Shown one piece after another: positions 1 to 9,001 of a stretch of DNA of 64,000 nucleotides (position 1 is its first letter; every line of letters starts with the position of its first letter). This DNA comes from Companilactobacillus huachuanensis. Its GTDB lineage: Bacteria > Bacillota > Bacilli > Lactobacillales > Lactobacillaceae. The notes beneath the pieces were generated by a model. The model saw only the letters and a program-made list of their open reading frames with translations. It was not told where the DNA came from and made no database searches. The position numbers and the translations under genes are program-made. The DNA lies in assembly GCF_005404815.1 (NCBI RefSeq), contig NZ_BJDF01000017.1:1-64000 (forward strand), in the 5' to 3' direction.

Positions 1-139
1 CATTGTTAGTGTCGGAACTCCAATGATACCTGATTTTTTCGTCTTGGTGTTTTTTTATTCAATTTTTTTCAAGTGGCTAACTTGATTATAAAATTTGCCA
101 ATAGAAATTAATCCTCCTCTTGGCGATTTTAATTAATCA
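1..139. other. window edge, no gene seen
   Basis: This is A+T-rich sequence downstream of the minus-strand gene that ends at 140. On the minus strand a GAGGAGG stretch (about 115-121) sits inside a loose inverted repeat (GCCAA/TTGGC), but no start codon at the right distance opens a frame longer than about 15 codons. I see no gene here. A gene lying further downstream on the minus strand would be outside the window. Confidence 0.5.
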
Positions 140-1078
140 TTATTTAAAATCATGAATAATTGGATTTAAATGATTAAACGAAAACTCAAGGCCCTTTTCA
201 ACCTCTGCGTTGTCCGCAGCAAAACGTCTATCTTCATGTTCAATACTCAAACAATCATCATATCCAATTTCTTTCATAACATCATAAAACTGAGCCCAAT
301 TAATATCACCTAGTCCAGGAATAACCGGGGTCCAAAAGCCCAAATCTTCTGGATGTTCACGATTCAACTTTTTACCAAAAATTCCATAATATGAAAACTT
401 TTTATCATCCACAATCATATCTTTAGCATCGATATGGAATATTCGATCTTTATAATCTCTAAGTGCCTGTAAATAATCAATATGTAGCCAATCCAAATGT
501 GATGGATCAAAATTTAGACCAAAGGATTTGCTTGGAACACGTTTGAACATTTCATCCCAAAGCTCAGGAGAATAGGAAATAGTGCCTGGTAACCCATCCT
601 CTTGCCATCCTGGCATTGGACAATTTTCAATCATCAATTTTACATTATGGTCCTCGGCATATTTTACAAAATCAGTAAATATAATCTCAAACTCATCAAA
701 ATTCTCACTCAACGACTTTGTTTGATTCTTACCAATAAAGCAACCAACTAATGGAGTATTCAATTTCTGTGCTGCAGAAATTACTGCCTTCAAATGATCA
801 GAATAATTTTTTCTAACCTCTTCATCAGGATATAACATATTGTCATAATAAGCTAAAGATGAGAATTTGATTTTATATTTGGATTGGTCTGATTTAATCT
901 TTTCAACCTCCTCATCTGTTAAATTTTCAACATCAATGTCACTACCAGAAAAATCACGTGAATTATCTCGTGGCCAACACGATACATCCAATGATGTAAA
1001 TCCTACTTTATGAGCATAAGCCATTTTTTCTTCCAAAGTCATTCCTTGTAAGCATCCTGTTAAAAATCCAAAGTCCAT
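140..1078 (-). CDS. TIM-barrel sugar isomerase/epimerase-like protein (paralogue 1)
   Basis: This 312-residue protein has the look of the AP-endonuclease-2/xylose-isomerase-like TIM barrel used by sugar phosphate isomerases, epimerases and inosose dehydratases. Putative metal ligands are the Glu of MIENCPMPGW, the Asp/His of NFDPSH, the His of IFHIDAKD and the Glu of LSIEHED. The ATG at 1078 is preferred over the GTG at 1087 because AGGAG lies about 10 nt upstream of it and would abut the GTG. It is the last gene seen of the ABC-importer operon, 13 nt after the oxidoreductase gene. It is clearly paralogous to the gene at 2149-3081, sharing the IENCPMP, YSPEL, GLNFDPSH and GxYGKK blocks. The substrate is unknown. 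A role in handling a 3-keto or otherwise oxidised sugar made by the neighbouring oxidoreductase is an inference. Confidence 0.8.
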   Translation of the reverse strand: MDFGFLTGCLQGMTLEEKMAYAHKVGFTSLDVSCWPRDNSRDFSGSDIDVENLTDEEVEKIKSDQSKYKIKFSSLAYYDNMLYPDEEVRKNYSDHLKAVISAAQKLNTPLVGCFIGKNQTKSLSENFDEFEIIFTDFVKYAEDHNVKLMIENCPMPGWQEDGLPGTISYSPELWDEMFKRVPSKSFGLNFDPSHLDWLHIDYLQALRDYKDRIFHIDAKDMIVDDKKFSYYGIFGKKLNREHPEDLGFWTPVIPGLGDINWAQFYDVMKEIGYDDCLSIEHEDRRFAADNAEVEKGLEFSFNHLNPIIHDFK

Positions 1079-1091
1079 TTTTTCCACTCTC

Positions 1092-2144
1092 CTAAAATTT
1101 AATTACTTCATTATTATCTGAAGATTTAAATATTTCATTTATAACCTTCATAGTTCGCATTACTTCACTATTCTTTACTATCGGTTCTTCTTTTCCATCG
1201 ATCCAATTTACAAAATTCCTATAGAAATCACGAACATCAACATTCACTTTGGGCAATTCATGTTCTTGGGTACTGCCATCATTTCTCGGAGCCATCGTTT
1301 TTGTAAAACCTGCCCCAGCTTCAATCGGAACAGTATCTTTAGTTAATTCACCTTCTAAAGTCACATACTTTCCATTAAGGTCAAAATCTTCAATTTCCAT
1401 TGTCCCGGTCGACCCAACCATGTACCATTCAGGTAATTTGATGAAATTAGATGTTCCAACTCCTAATAATACCTTCAGGCCATTTTCAAAAAGTAATGTT
1501 ACCTCAAATCCGTCATCGACGTTGTGTCCTAATGAATAGCTTAAATTAGCATACAGACTTTCAAGTTTCACATCATTGTTCAACCATAAAATTCTGTCTA
1601 ATAAGTGGACACACCAGTCATAAACCATGCCGCCACCCTTCTCCTTTAATTGTCTCCAATCCTTTGGGATTCCTCTTGAGCCCTGAACATAATTTCGTAT
1701 TTCATACACGTCACCAATAGCATGATTATTGTATATTTTCTTAATCATATTGAAATTTTCATCCCAGCGCCTATTTTGATCAACCATAAAACATTTATTA
1801 TATTTCTTTGCAACTTTCAATACTTCTTCAAAATCCGAAACTGATAGAGTTACTGGCTTTTCACAAATAACGTGTTTGTCATTCTTCAATGCTTCAATTG
1901 CAATATCCTTATGAGAATCATTCGGAGTAGCAATTAGAATAATATCAACGTCTTTATCTAACAATACATTTTCAAATGTTGAATAAACACGATAACCTGC
2001 CCTTTTAGCTTCTTCTCTCTTAACCCTTTTGATATCGTAGACGCCTTTTACATTGATTTCTTTAACACTTTGCAACCTTTGAAGATGACGTGTTCCCATT
2101 CCACCATATCCGATTAGAACTAAGTTTTTTACTGTATTACTCAT
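1092..2144 (-). CDS. Gfo/Idh/MocA-family NAD(P)-dependent oxidoreductase
   Basis: This 350-residue protein has an N-terminal Rossmann fold (LIGYGGMGTRH near residues 10-20) and the family signature CEKPVT near residue 95, followed by the alpha/beta substrate domain with YDWCVHLLDRILW. Family members oxidise or reduce sugars, inositols and glycosides at a ring hydroxyl. It lies between two TIM-barrel paralogues, 4 nt from the one upstream, in the operon of a ribose-type ABC importer. That context suggests oxidation of an imported polyol, sugar or glycoside followed by isomerisation, elimination or cleavage. AGGAATGTG precedes the ATG. The substrate cannot be read from sequence. Confidence 0.85.
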   Translation of the reverse strand: MSNTVKNLVLIGYGGMGTRHLQRLQSVKEINVKGVYDIKRVKREEAKRAGYRVYSTFENVLLDKDVDIILIATPNDSHKDIAIEALKNDKHVICEKPVTLSVSDFEEVLKVAKKYNKCFMVDQNRRWDENFNMIKKIYNNHAIGDVYEIRNYVQGSRGIPKDWRQLKEKGGGMVYDWCVHLLDRILWLNNDVKLESLYANLSYSLGHNVDDGFEVTLLFENGLKVLLGVGTSNFIKLPEWYMVGSTGTMEIEDFDLNGKYVTLEGELTKDTVPIEAGAGFTKTMAPRNDGSTQEHELPKVNVDVRDFYRNFVNWIDGKEEPIVKNSEVMRTMKVINEIFKSSDNNEVIKF

Positions 2145-2148
2145 ATTT

Positions 2149-3081
2149 TCACATTCCTAATTCCACAATTTGATGTAGATATTTGTTACTTTCATTTAAA
2201 GATTTAATTTCTAACTCGTTTTGACCTGCTTCTCTCGCATACTCAACTTCCAAAGGTCCATTAAAACCTTTCAACCTAAGAATTTTTAATAGTTTAGGCC
2301 AATCTATATCACCATATCCTGGTTGAACCGTTGAGTAATATCCAAAATCAAACTGATGTTTCTTATTTGTCTTCTTCCCATACAAACCAACTCTATTAAA
2401 TCTATATTTATCCGATCTAACATCTTTGACATGAACACTAAAGATTCTGTTGGAAAATTCTCTAGCAAATTTAAGATAATCTATTCCCATCCAATACATA
2501 TGAGATGGATCGAAATTTAATCCAAAGTTCTTATTTGGCAATATTTCAAAAAGCTTTTTAATAAGCTCTGGTGAATAAGTAATTGTAGAAGGATATCCTT
2601 CAGTATTCCACGAAGGCATAGGACAATTTTCAATTAAAACATTCACTCCTAGAACTTCTGCATACTCCAAGATAGGTTCAAAAATATCTTTTGCCAAAAT
2701 AAAGTTATCATTCATTGAAATCATCGTATTTTTACCAATATAGGTCCCAACATATGGAACATTTAGTTTATGGGCAAGTCTAATAACATTTTTAAGATGA
2801 ATAATGTTTTTCCGTCTTTTATTAATTTCTTTATCTAATATATTGTCATAATAAGCCAAGCAACTAATTGATACATTGCCATCAAAAAGTTTGTTTTTAA
2901 TATTTTTTATTGTATTTGGGTCATAGCTATCTGCATTAATATCACATTGCTTCGGGTGTCCTGTTGGCCAACAGGCAACTTCCATCGTTTCAAATCGTAA
3001 TCTAGACGCAATCTCTATTTTTTCTTCAAATGGTACAGACAAACAGTTAGTCAAAAAGCCTATTTTATTTTCTATTGTCAT
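2149..3081 (-). CDS. TIM-barrel sugar isomerase/epimerase-like protein (paralogue 2)
   Basis: This protein has 310 residues from the ATG at 3081, which reads MTIENKIGFLTNC. A longer frame reaches back to 3174, but its first 31 codons overlap the upstream permease gene, and the 3081 start sits just after the permease stop with AAGAGAG upstream. The sequence matches paralogue 1 across its whole length: FLTNCL near the N terminus, CWPTG, LIENCPMPSW, ITYSPEL, FGLNFDPSH, LYGKK and PGYGDIDW. Putative metal ligands are conserved (IENC, FDPSH, VHVKD, LEVEYAR). Having two related barrels beside one oxidoreductase suggests two steps or two substrates, or a heteromeric enzyme. Confidence 0.8.
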   Translation of the reverse strand: MTIENKIGFLTNCLSVPFEEKIEIASRLRFETMEVACWPTGHPKQCDINADSYDPNTIKNIKNKLFDGNVSISCLAYYDNILDKEINKRRKNIIHLKNVIRLAHKLNVPYVGTYIGKNTMISMNDNFILAKDIFEPILEYAEVLGVNVLIENCPMPSWNTEGYPSTITYSPELIKKLFEILPNKNFGLNFDPSHMYWMGIDYLKFAREFSNRIFSVHVKDVRSDKYRFNRVGLYGKKTNKKHQFDFGYYSTVQPGYGDIDWPKLLKILRLKGFNGPLEVEYAREAGQNELEIKSLNESNKYLHQIVELGM

Positions 3082-3085
3082 TTCA

Positions 3086-4066
3086 TCAATTTCTCTCTTT
3101 TCTATTAAGAAACATTTGCATAAGTACAGCGGCAATAATAATTGCTCCTTTAACAGCGCCAACCCAAAATGCATTCATTCCTAAAAGATTCATAAGATTA
3201 TTGATAATCCCAAGTGTCAAAGTACCAAATGTTGTGCCGACTACAGATCCTTTACCACCCATCATTGCCGTACCACCAATTACCGTAGCGGCAATTGCAT
3301 CCATCTCGTAATTAGTACCAGAAGATGAAGAATTCATACTTCCCAACCTTGAAGCTTCTAAAATTGATGCAATTGCAACGAGTACTCCAGCAATTACATA
3401 AACAAGAATTAATACTTTTTTTACATTGATACCTGCTAAAAAACTTGCTTTAGAATTACTTCCTACAGAATAAATATGTCGTCCAAATGCTGTCTTGTTA
3501 ACTAGAATCGACACTACAATGCTGACGACTAACCAGAATAAGACTGGATATGGAATTCCAAACACATTTCCATTGGAAATTTGAGTAAAGTTATTGTTTC
3601 CTGTAGCTAAAATTCCCCCACCGTTTAATCCATATTCCGCTACCGAACGATAAATTCTCATGGTTCCCAAAGTAACAATAAAGGATGGAATGGCAAATCT
3701 AGCAACTAATGTTCCCGTAAATAGCCCCAAAATAGATCCCACTGCTATGGCTGAAGCTAAGGATAGAAAAATACTTCCCGTACTGTTAAGTACAAATACG
3801 TCAACTATCCCCGTTACCGCCAATAGAGATCCAACTGATAAATCAATACCACTAGTAATAATTATCAACATCATTCCCAACGCAATAATTCCGATGATAG
3901 AATTATTTAGAAGAATATTCATTATATTATTCAGATTAAAGAAGGTACGTCCTTTAACGACCATGGCGAATAGAAAAAGTGCAAGAAAAGCCATTAATGG
4001 ACTATTATTTTTTATAAAATCTCTGTTATTAAATTTAAAGGACCTTATTTTCTTCATAACCTTCAT
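3086..4066 (-). CDS. ribose-type sugar ABC transporter permease
   Basis: This is a hydrophobic protein of about 326 residues with 8-10 predicted membrane segments, of the RbsC-like BPD_transp_2 family. It contains the conserved loop AIAATVIGGTAMMGGKGSVVGT and the ITSGIDLSVGS block near the N-terminal third. The ATG at 4066 is chosen because GGAAGG lies 7 nt upstream; the longer frame to 4123 lacks such a site. It overlaps the ATPase gene by about 32 nt, which implies translational coupling. It should form the membrane channel with the ATPase (4035-5552) and the binding protein (5578-6558). Confidence 0.88.
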   Translation of the reverse strand: MKVMKKIRSFKFNNRDFIKNNSPLMAFLALFLFAMVVKGRTFFNLNNIMNILLNNSIIGIIALGMMLIIITSGIDLSVGSLLAVTGIVDVFVLNSTGSIFLSLASAIAVGSILGLFTGTLVARFAIPSFIVTLGTMRIYRSVAEYGLNGGGILATGNNNFTQISNGNVFGIPYPVLFWLVVSIVVSILVNKTAFGRHIYSVGSNSKASFLAGINVKKVLILVYVIAGVLVAIASILEASRLGSMNSSSSGTNYEMDAIAATVIGGTAMMGGKGSVVGTTFGTLTLGIINNLMNLLGMNAFWVGAVKGAIIIAAVLMQMFLNRKERN

Positions 4067-5552
4067 CCTGATTCCTTCCGCCCATAGAATAGAACAACAC
4101 CTTTTCTTCAGTAAGTTCTTCATAAGTTAATTTTTTTTGGATTTCACCCTGGTACATAATATAAATTTGATCACACAATTTTTTAATTTCATTATATTCA
4201 TTTGTCAAAATCACAAATGTTACACCCAAATTGGATAATTTCTGAATATATGAATATATTTCAAATTTAGAATTTATGTCTACACCCTGGGTTGGGTTAT
4301 CAAGGATTACTATTTTGGGAATAGAACTTAGTGCTCTGGCTATGAGAATTTTCTGTTGATTTCCACCGGATAATGACGTTATCCGATCATTCTCATCTCC
4401 AAATTTTATGTGCAGATCCTGAACCATTTCATTAAATTCAATCTGTTTTGCTCGCGTGTTAATCAGACCATATTTAGATAGTTTTGAATAAATCGGCATT
4501 AACAAATTGTCTTCAACACTTAAATCCTTGAAGATACCGTTTTCTTTTCTATTCCTAGACACATATGTTAATCCTGATAAAAATGCGTTTGATGTGTTTC
4601 TCGCATTAATGGGCTTGCCATTCACTAGAATTTCTCCTGAATAGGGATAATTTGAACCTGTGACTGATTCAAATAATTCACTTTTCCCATCTCCATCAAG
4701 ACCGGTAAATCCAACAATCTCACCACGAAATGCAGTCATATTAATATCTTTGAATTGACCCGTTTTACTCATATGCTTTATCTCTAATGTCTTTTCATCT
4801 GAATGTGAATGCAATTCTTTACTAAACATGGACAACTTTTTACCTACCATATAACCACTCAATTGGCTTTCAGTGGTTTCTTCAGTTACTGGTCCACTTT
4901 TAATTGCTCGACCATCTCTCATCACGGTAAAACTGTCACAGATTTGAAGTACCTCATTTAGTTTATGAGAAATAAAAATCAAGGTTTTTCCATGTTCCTT
5001 TAGCTTTTTCATAACTCTAAACAAAGTCGATATCTCTACATCATTAAGTGATGATGTTGGTTCATCCAAAATGATTATCTCTGCTTTATGAATCAAAGAC
5101 TTAGAAATTTCTACCAGCTGTTTTGATGAAATTTCTAAATTTGCCACTTTTTCTTTACAATCAATTTTTAAATCCATTTGGTCAAGTATTGATTGAGCTT
5201 CTTTTATCATCTTTTTTTTATCTAGCAATCCACCTTTTAATATTTCATTACCTAAAAAAAGATTTTCATAAACACTTAGATCATTTACCAATGATAATTC
5301 TTGATGGACGAATGATATTTGAGATTTCCATTTAAGATTTTTATATGAATATTGCTTATTAAAAATTTTAATAGTACCTTGATCTGGTTTAAGCAAACCA
5401 TTCAGAATATTCATTAACGTGCTTTTTCCGGTTCCGTTCTCCCCCAGAAGTGCATGGATAGAGCCTCTATTTATTTCTAAATCAATATTTTTCAAAACAC
5501 TATTTTTACCAAATGATTTAGAAATGTTTTTCATTTCTATTGCTCTCTCCAT
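4035..5552 (-). CDS. ribose/simple-sugar ABC transporter, dual ATP-binding protein (RbsA-like)
   Basis: This protein of about 505 residues has two fused nucleotide-binding domains. The first has Walker A GENGTGKST, a degenerate signature region and Walker B IIILDEPTSSL. The second has a modified Walker A (GLDGDGKSE), a full signature LSGGNQQK and IVILDNPTQG. This asymmetric layout is typical of RbsA/MglA/AraG ATPases. The ATG at 5552 has GGAGG 8 nt upstream; the GTG at 5561 overlaps that site and is rejected. It lies between the binding protein and the permease in one transcription unit. The sugar transported is not established. Confidence 0.9.
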   Translation of the reverse strand: MERAIEMKNISKSFGKNSVLKNIDLEINRGSIHALLGENGTGKSTLMNILNGLLKPDQGTIKIFNKQYSYKNLKWKSQISFVHQELSLVNDLSVYENLFLGNEILKGGLLDKKKMIKEAQSILDQMDLKIDCKEKVANLEISSKQLVEISKSLIHKAEIIILDEPTSSLNDVEISTLFRVMKKLKEHGKTLIFISHKLNEVLQICDSFTVMRDGRAIKSGPVTEETTESQLSGYMVGKKLSMFSKELHSHSDEKTLEIKHMSKTGQFKDINMTAFRGEIVGFTGLDGDGKSELFESVTGSNYPYSGEILVNGKPINARNTSNAFLSGLTYVSRNRKENGIFKDLSVEDNLLMPIYSKLSKYGLINTRAKQIEFNEMVQDLHIKFGDENDRITSLSGGNQQKILIARALSSIPKIVILDNPTQGVDINSKFEIYSYIQKLSNLGVTFVILTNEYNEIKKLCDQIYIMYQGEIQKKLTYEELTEEKVLFYSMGGRNQDEGYEENKVL

Positions 5553-5577
5553 ATCCAACACCTCCAGATTTAACTAA

Positions 5578-6558
5578 TTAATATGGTGATTTTGTATTAA
5601 CAAATTTTTCGACATTATTCTTCGTAACAATATTGGTTTTAATAACAACGTTTTTCTTTACTTTTTTTCCTTCCATAATGTTATGTGCAGACTTTACGGC
5701 TTCTCCAATCATAGATGGACTATATGTGGCTGTGAATAAAGTGATGTCTGTTTTATTATTTTTTATTTTCTTAAAGTAATTTTGACTCCCACCAACACCA
5801 GAGATATATTTGATATCATTCCGTTTTGATTCCTTTACAGCTTGTAGAATTCCCATCGAAGATTCATCATCAATGGAGAAAATGGCATCTACTTGTTTGT
5901 TTGCACTTAACATATCTTTTGCTGTTTTAAGTCCATCCTCTTGTGTGAAACTGTCGGCTGTCATATCGACAAGTTTGATATTTGGATATTTTCCCTTCAT
6001 AACTTTCTTAAATGAACCAACTCTTTCAGAACTAACCGATCCTGAACTTGGTACATTCAACACAGCAATGGTTCCCTTACCATTTAAGTTATTCCCCAAA
6101 TATTCGGCCGATTTCTTACCAATTTCAGGGTTTGACCCTGAAATAAATTGATTATAATTGGCCTTTACTTTTCTATCAAAAACAACCAATGGAATCTTTG
6201 CATTAACAACCTTTTTCGCTGATACTGAAACTTCGTCAGTGAACGGTTCCAAAACAATTGCACCAACTTTTTGACTAACCAATTCTTCTAATTGTGACGC
6301 CTGATCATTAACGTTATTAGAAGTAATAACCTTATAATCTTTAAGGCCAAGATCTTTGCATTCTTTTTGTGCATAATATGAAACTCCTGAAAGCCAACCA
6401 TGGTCCGCAGCAGGCAACACAACAACCAACGTTTTAGAATCCGTTCCGCTGACCTTTTTACTCTTTTCAGAAGAATTGGATTTACTGCCGCCGCAGGCTG
6501 TCAGTACTACTGTTAAAAGTAATGTCATAATAATTATTAAACTTTTTTTGATTTTCAT
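5578..6558 (-). CDS. sugar ABC transporter substrate-binding lipoprotein
   Basis: This 326-residue precursor has a lipoprotein signal: a Lys-rich start, a hydrophobic core and the lipobox LTAC followed by GGSKSNSS. The mature part is a periplasmic-binding-protein type 1 fold (ribose/autoinducer-2 binding family) with blocks such as ADHGWLSGVSYY, VLEPFTDEV and DDESSMGIL. The start at 6558 is chosen because it begins the signal peptide and is preceded by GGGGAG. It is the first gene of the ABC operon and is preceded by a 13-bp inverted repeat at 6692-6729. Confidence 0.9.
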   Translation of the reverse strand: MKIKKSLIIIMTLLLTVVLTACGGSKSNSSEKSKKVSGTDSKTLVVVLPAADHGWLSGVSYYAQKECKDLGLKDYKVITSNNVNDQASQLEELVSQKVGAIVLEPFTDEVSVSAKKVVNAKIPLVVFDRKVKANYNQFISGSNPEIGKKSAEYLGNNLNGKGTIAVLNVPSSGSVSSERVGSFKKVMKGKYPNIKLVDMTADSFTQEDGLKTAKDMLSANKQVDAIFSIDDESSMGILQAVKESKRNDIKYISGVGGSQNYFKKIKNNKTDITLFTATYSPSMIGEAVKSAHNIMEGKKVKKNVVIKTNIVTKNNVEKFVNTKSPY

Positions 6559-6691
6559 TTTTATCTCCCCTACCTTTTGTTCTATATCAATCAACAATTA
6601 AATTATAAATTTTATATACAATATAAAATATTTCAAAAAAAACCAAAAAGTATCATAATTTTAACCTTATAGAATCGAGTAAAATGTAATT

Positions 6692-6729
6692 TTAATGATT
6701 AATGTCAAAAATATGGCATTAATCATTAA
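6692..6729. promoter_or_regulatory. perfect 13-bp inverted repeat upstream of the ABC operon
   Basis: TTAATGATTAATG is followed after 12 nt by its exact reverse complement CATTAATCATTAA. It lies about 135 nt upstream of the binding-protein start in an A+T-rich promoter region. It lacks a T-run, so an operator for a local regulator is more likely than a terminator. No cognate regulator was identified. Confidence 0.5.
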
Positions 6730-6794
6730 CCTTAAGTTAATAAACAAAAACATTTTTCTTACTTCATTTCCAATAGTTAAAAAAAAATAATAAA

Positions 6795-6841
6795 AAAACG
6801 CTCTGCCCCACTTAATTCAATGGAAACAAAACGTTTTTTAT
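6795..6841 (-). terminator. weak terminator-like inverted repeat after the EIIA-like frame
   Basis: AAAAAACG and CGTTTTTT flank an imperfect hairpin just downstream of the minus-strand stop at 6859. It is weak and G+C-poor, but correctly placed to end the transporter transcript before the ABC operon promoter. Confidence 0.35.
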
Positions 6842-6858
6842 TTGAAGGAAGCATTTAA

Positions 6859-7296
6859 TTATTTAATAATAGCGCGTCCAATCGAAGAGCCAGTGGAAAC
6901 TGTTGTCTCCTCATCAAAAATCAATTTCTTTGCAATTCTATTATTGGTAATAATAAATAAAATATCATCTGGTCTGTCAGCCTCTTTCAACTGCTTCAAA
7001 TCGATATTTGCAATTAACGATCCAGCCGATACTTTATCACCGGACTTTACATTAATTTTAAATGGTTTACCATTCATATCATATGTATTAATACCCATAT
7101 GAATTAAAATCTCAAGACCATCATCTGATTGTATACCAATAGCATGTTTTGCCTTAAATACGGTTATGACAGTACCATCTACCGGTGATGTTATTTTTCC
7201 ATCATTTGGCTTAACAGCAAATCCAGTTCCCACAATACCTTTTGCAAAAATTGGATCGTCAACCTTACTCAAGGGAATCATTTGACCATCAGCCAT
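6859..7296 (-). CDS. EIIA-Glc-like PTS domain, probably the frameshifted tail of the adjacent transporter
   Basis: These 145 residues form a complete EIIA(Glc/Crr)-type domain with the phosphorylatable His in ILIHMGINTYDMNG and the block FAKGIVGTGFAVKP. In LacS-type GPH transporters the same domain is fused to the C terminus. Here the frame is open upstream of the ATG back to a TAA at 7369-7371, across the transporter stop at 7346-7348. The stretch before the ATG reads as a plausible linker (DNIVSKHEKVVDIYS), and no ribosome-binding site precedes the ATG. The simplest reading is that transporter and EIIA were one gene, split by a frameshift within 7349-7368. It could still be made separately by re-initiation, or by ribosomal frameshifting. 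Confidence 0.7.
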   Translation of the reverse strand: MADGQMIPLSKVDDPIFAKGIVGTGFAVKPNDGKITSPVDGTVITVFKAKHAIGIQSDDGLEILIHMGINTYDMNGKPFKINVKSGDKVSAGSLIANIDLKQLKEADRPDDILFIITNNRIAKKLIFDEETTVSTGSSIGRAIIK

Positions 7297-7345
7297 TGAA
7301 TAAATATCTACAACTTTTTCATGTTTAGATACAATATTATCTGTA

Positions 7346-8731
7346 TCACCACTTGCTACTACTAACTGTTAATCTATCAAGAATTTTAGCAGCTGCTTTT
7401 TCATTCAATGGATAGAAGAATAAAGGTATTAAACATAAAATATATAATATTGCCATCATCATGTTAGTTGAAAAATTTATACCTGTCATTGCTGCGGCAG
7501 ATTGTTGTGAATTAGCAACATATCCGGCTGCACCCATGATAGCAATTGCTGCGGATACACCAATTGCTTGTCCCAATTTAGTTGAAAGAGAAACGGTGGC
7601 ATATGAAGTTCCGTCAGATCTAACACCATACTTGTCCTCACCATAGTTAATGGCATCCGTTACCATTGCCATTGGAATGGGAAAACTAAAACAGAAAAAT
7701 CCATACAAAGTATTCAATGCAATCAATAATGGTATATTACTATATCCGATTGTTTGACCTACAAAGAACATGATTATCAAACAAGCCGAAGCTCCAATAT
7801 AACCTATAGCTGCCATCTTCTTCTTACCAACTTTAACAATATAATTCTTTGTGGCAAAAATACCAATAACTGTAGCAAGCGATGGGAGCGACATGAATAG
7901 TGCCATTACTCCTGTATTTTTCACATTATACAAACAGTAGTAAGCCAAAACTCCCATTCTTCCAAAGAATGCTGTCATTGCTAATAATTGAATTGCGAAA
8001 ATTAGCATTAATGGTCCATTCTTTATGACCGTTTTTACTGTCTTACTTAATTTAACTTTCGTTCCATCATCCACAGGATGAATTCTTTCCTTACAATTTA
8101 GTGCTGTAAAATAGAAAATTGGTAGGGACATAAGTGCAAATAATATAGCAACCATTGTATATCCATGAGATGTTATTTGTGATGACCCTGAGAAGAAAAT
8201 TAACAATGGAGGTGTAACCGCATTTAAAATAACTGCTGACAAGTTAGTTCCAATCATTCTAAAACTATTCAATTGTGCGATATCCTCAGGATCAGTTGTC
8301 ATAACAGTTGATAATGAACCATATGATAAATTAACAACTGTATATGCAAAACCACAAAGTAAATACGCAATGAAAGCCATTGTGGCAGTTCCGGTTCCAC
8401 CAGAACCCCACATTGTAAAGCATAAAACCGTTAACAATGCTAAAATGGGTGCCCCAAAAAGAATATAAGGACGGAATCTTCCATATTTTGATCTGGTTCT
8501 TTCAGCAATTGCACCAAAGACAGGATCAAAGATACCATCAGAAATACGTGCTAACATCATTAAAACAGATGCCAATGCTGGCGCTAAGCCCAACGCATCT
8601 GTATAAAATACACTTAAATATGTTCCAATAAAAGTCCAGCACATGTTACTAGCAAAATCACCTGCACCATATGCTATCAAAGTTAATTTGGAAAGTTTTA
8701 ACTTTGATATATTAGGATTGACACTATCCAT
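7346..8731 (-). CDS. GPH-family (LacS/MelB/XylP-type) sugar:cation symporter, EIIA tail out of frame
   Basis: This 461-residue polytopic membrane protein of the glycoside-pentoside-hexuronide family shows RISDGIFDPVFGAI and RSKYGRFRPYI, the family signature loop after helix 2, and DAINYGEDKYGVRSDG in the later loop. About 12 membrane helices are expected. GAGGG precedes the ATG. The C terminus reads ILDRLTVSSSKW and stops, while the following EIIA domain lies in another frame. A perfect-core cre box lies upstream at 8857-8870. The gene is separated from the AraC-GH39 regulator by a terminator. Nearby genes suggest a plant glycoside or xyloside-type substrate, but this is inference. Confidence 0.85.
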   Translation of the reverse strand: MDSVNPNISKLKLSKLTLIAYGAGDFASNMCWTFIGTYLSVFYTDALGLAPALASVLMMLARISDGIFDPVFGAIAERTRSKYGRFRPYILFGAPILALLTVLCFTMWGSGGTGTATMAFIAYLLCGFAYTVVNLSYGSLSTVMTTDPEDIAQLNSFRMIGTNLSAVILNAVTPPLLIFFSGSSQITSHGYTMVAILFALMSLPIFYFTALNCKERIHPVDDGTKVKLSKTVKTVIKNGPLMLIFAIQLLAMTAFFGRMGVLAYYCLYNVKNTGVMALFMSLPSLATVIGIFATKNYIVKVGKKKMAAIGYIGASACLIIMFFVGQTIGYSNIPLLIALNTLYGFFCFSFPIPMAMVTDAINYGEDKYGVRSDGTSYATVSLSTKLGQAIGVSAAIAIMGAAGYVANSQQSAAAMTGINFSTNMMMAILYILCLIPLFFYPLNEKAAAKILDRLTVSSSKW

Positions 8732-8856
8732 AATTACCCTCTTTTCCGAATCCTTTTTAAATTCTCACAAAAATAACTGTCCACTTGATTGATCAATTTC
8801 AATTTTCCAGCTAACTTCTTAATGCCCCTTCATAAATGCATTTACAAGCATTCAAA

Positions 8857-8870
8857 TGTAAGCGCTTAAC
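8857..8870. promoter_or_regulatory. cre-like site (CcpA) upstream of the GPH transporter
   Basis: TGTAAGCGCTTAAC matches the catabolite-responsive element core (TGNAANCGNTTNCA) except at the last positions. It lies about 125 nt upstream of the transporter start, consistent with carbon catabolite control. The remainder of 8732-9001 is A+T-rich with no other feature I can support. Confidence 0.6.
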
Positions 8871-9001
8871 CACTTGATATGGTTATTATAGGTTATTACT
8901 TTTTTTCTTACTTTAGTAAAATCTATCAGTTTATAGTAAATAATTGACCTTCATCAATTGGAATTAAATTATTAATGTGAATTCATGTCATATTTGTGTA
9001 T

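Noticed and set aside
3086-3174. longer N terminus for the TIM-barrel protein starting at 3174
   Set aside because: The extra codons overlap the permease coding sequence and encode a non-homologous stretch; the paralogue starts at the equivalent of the ATG at 3081.
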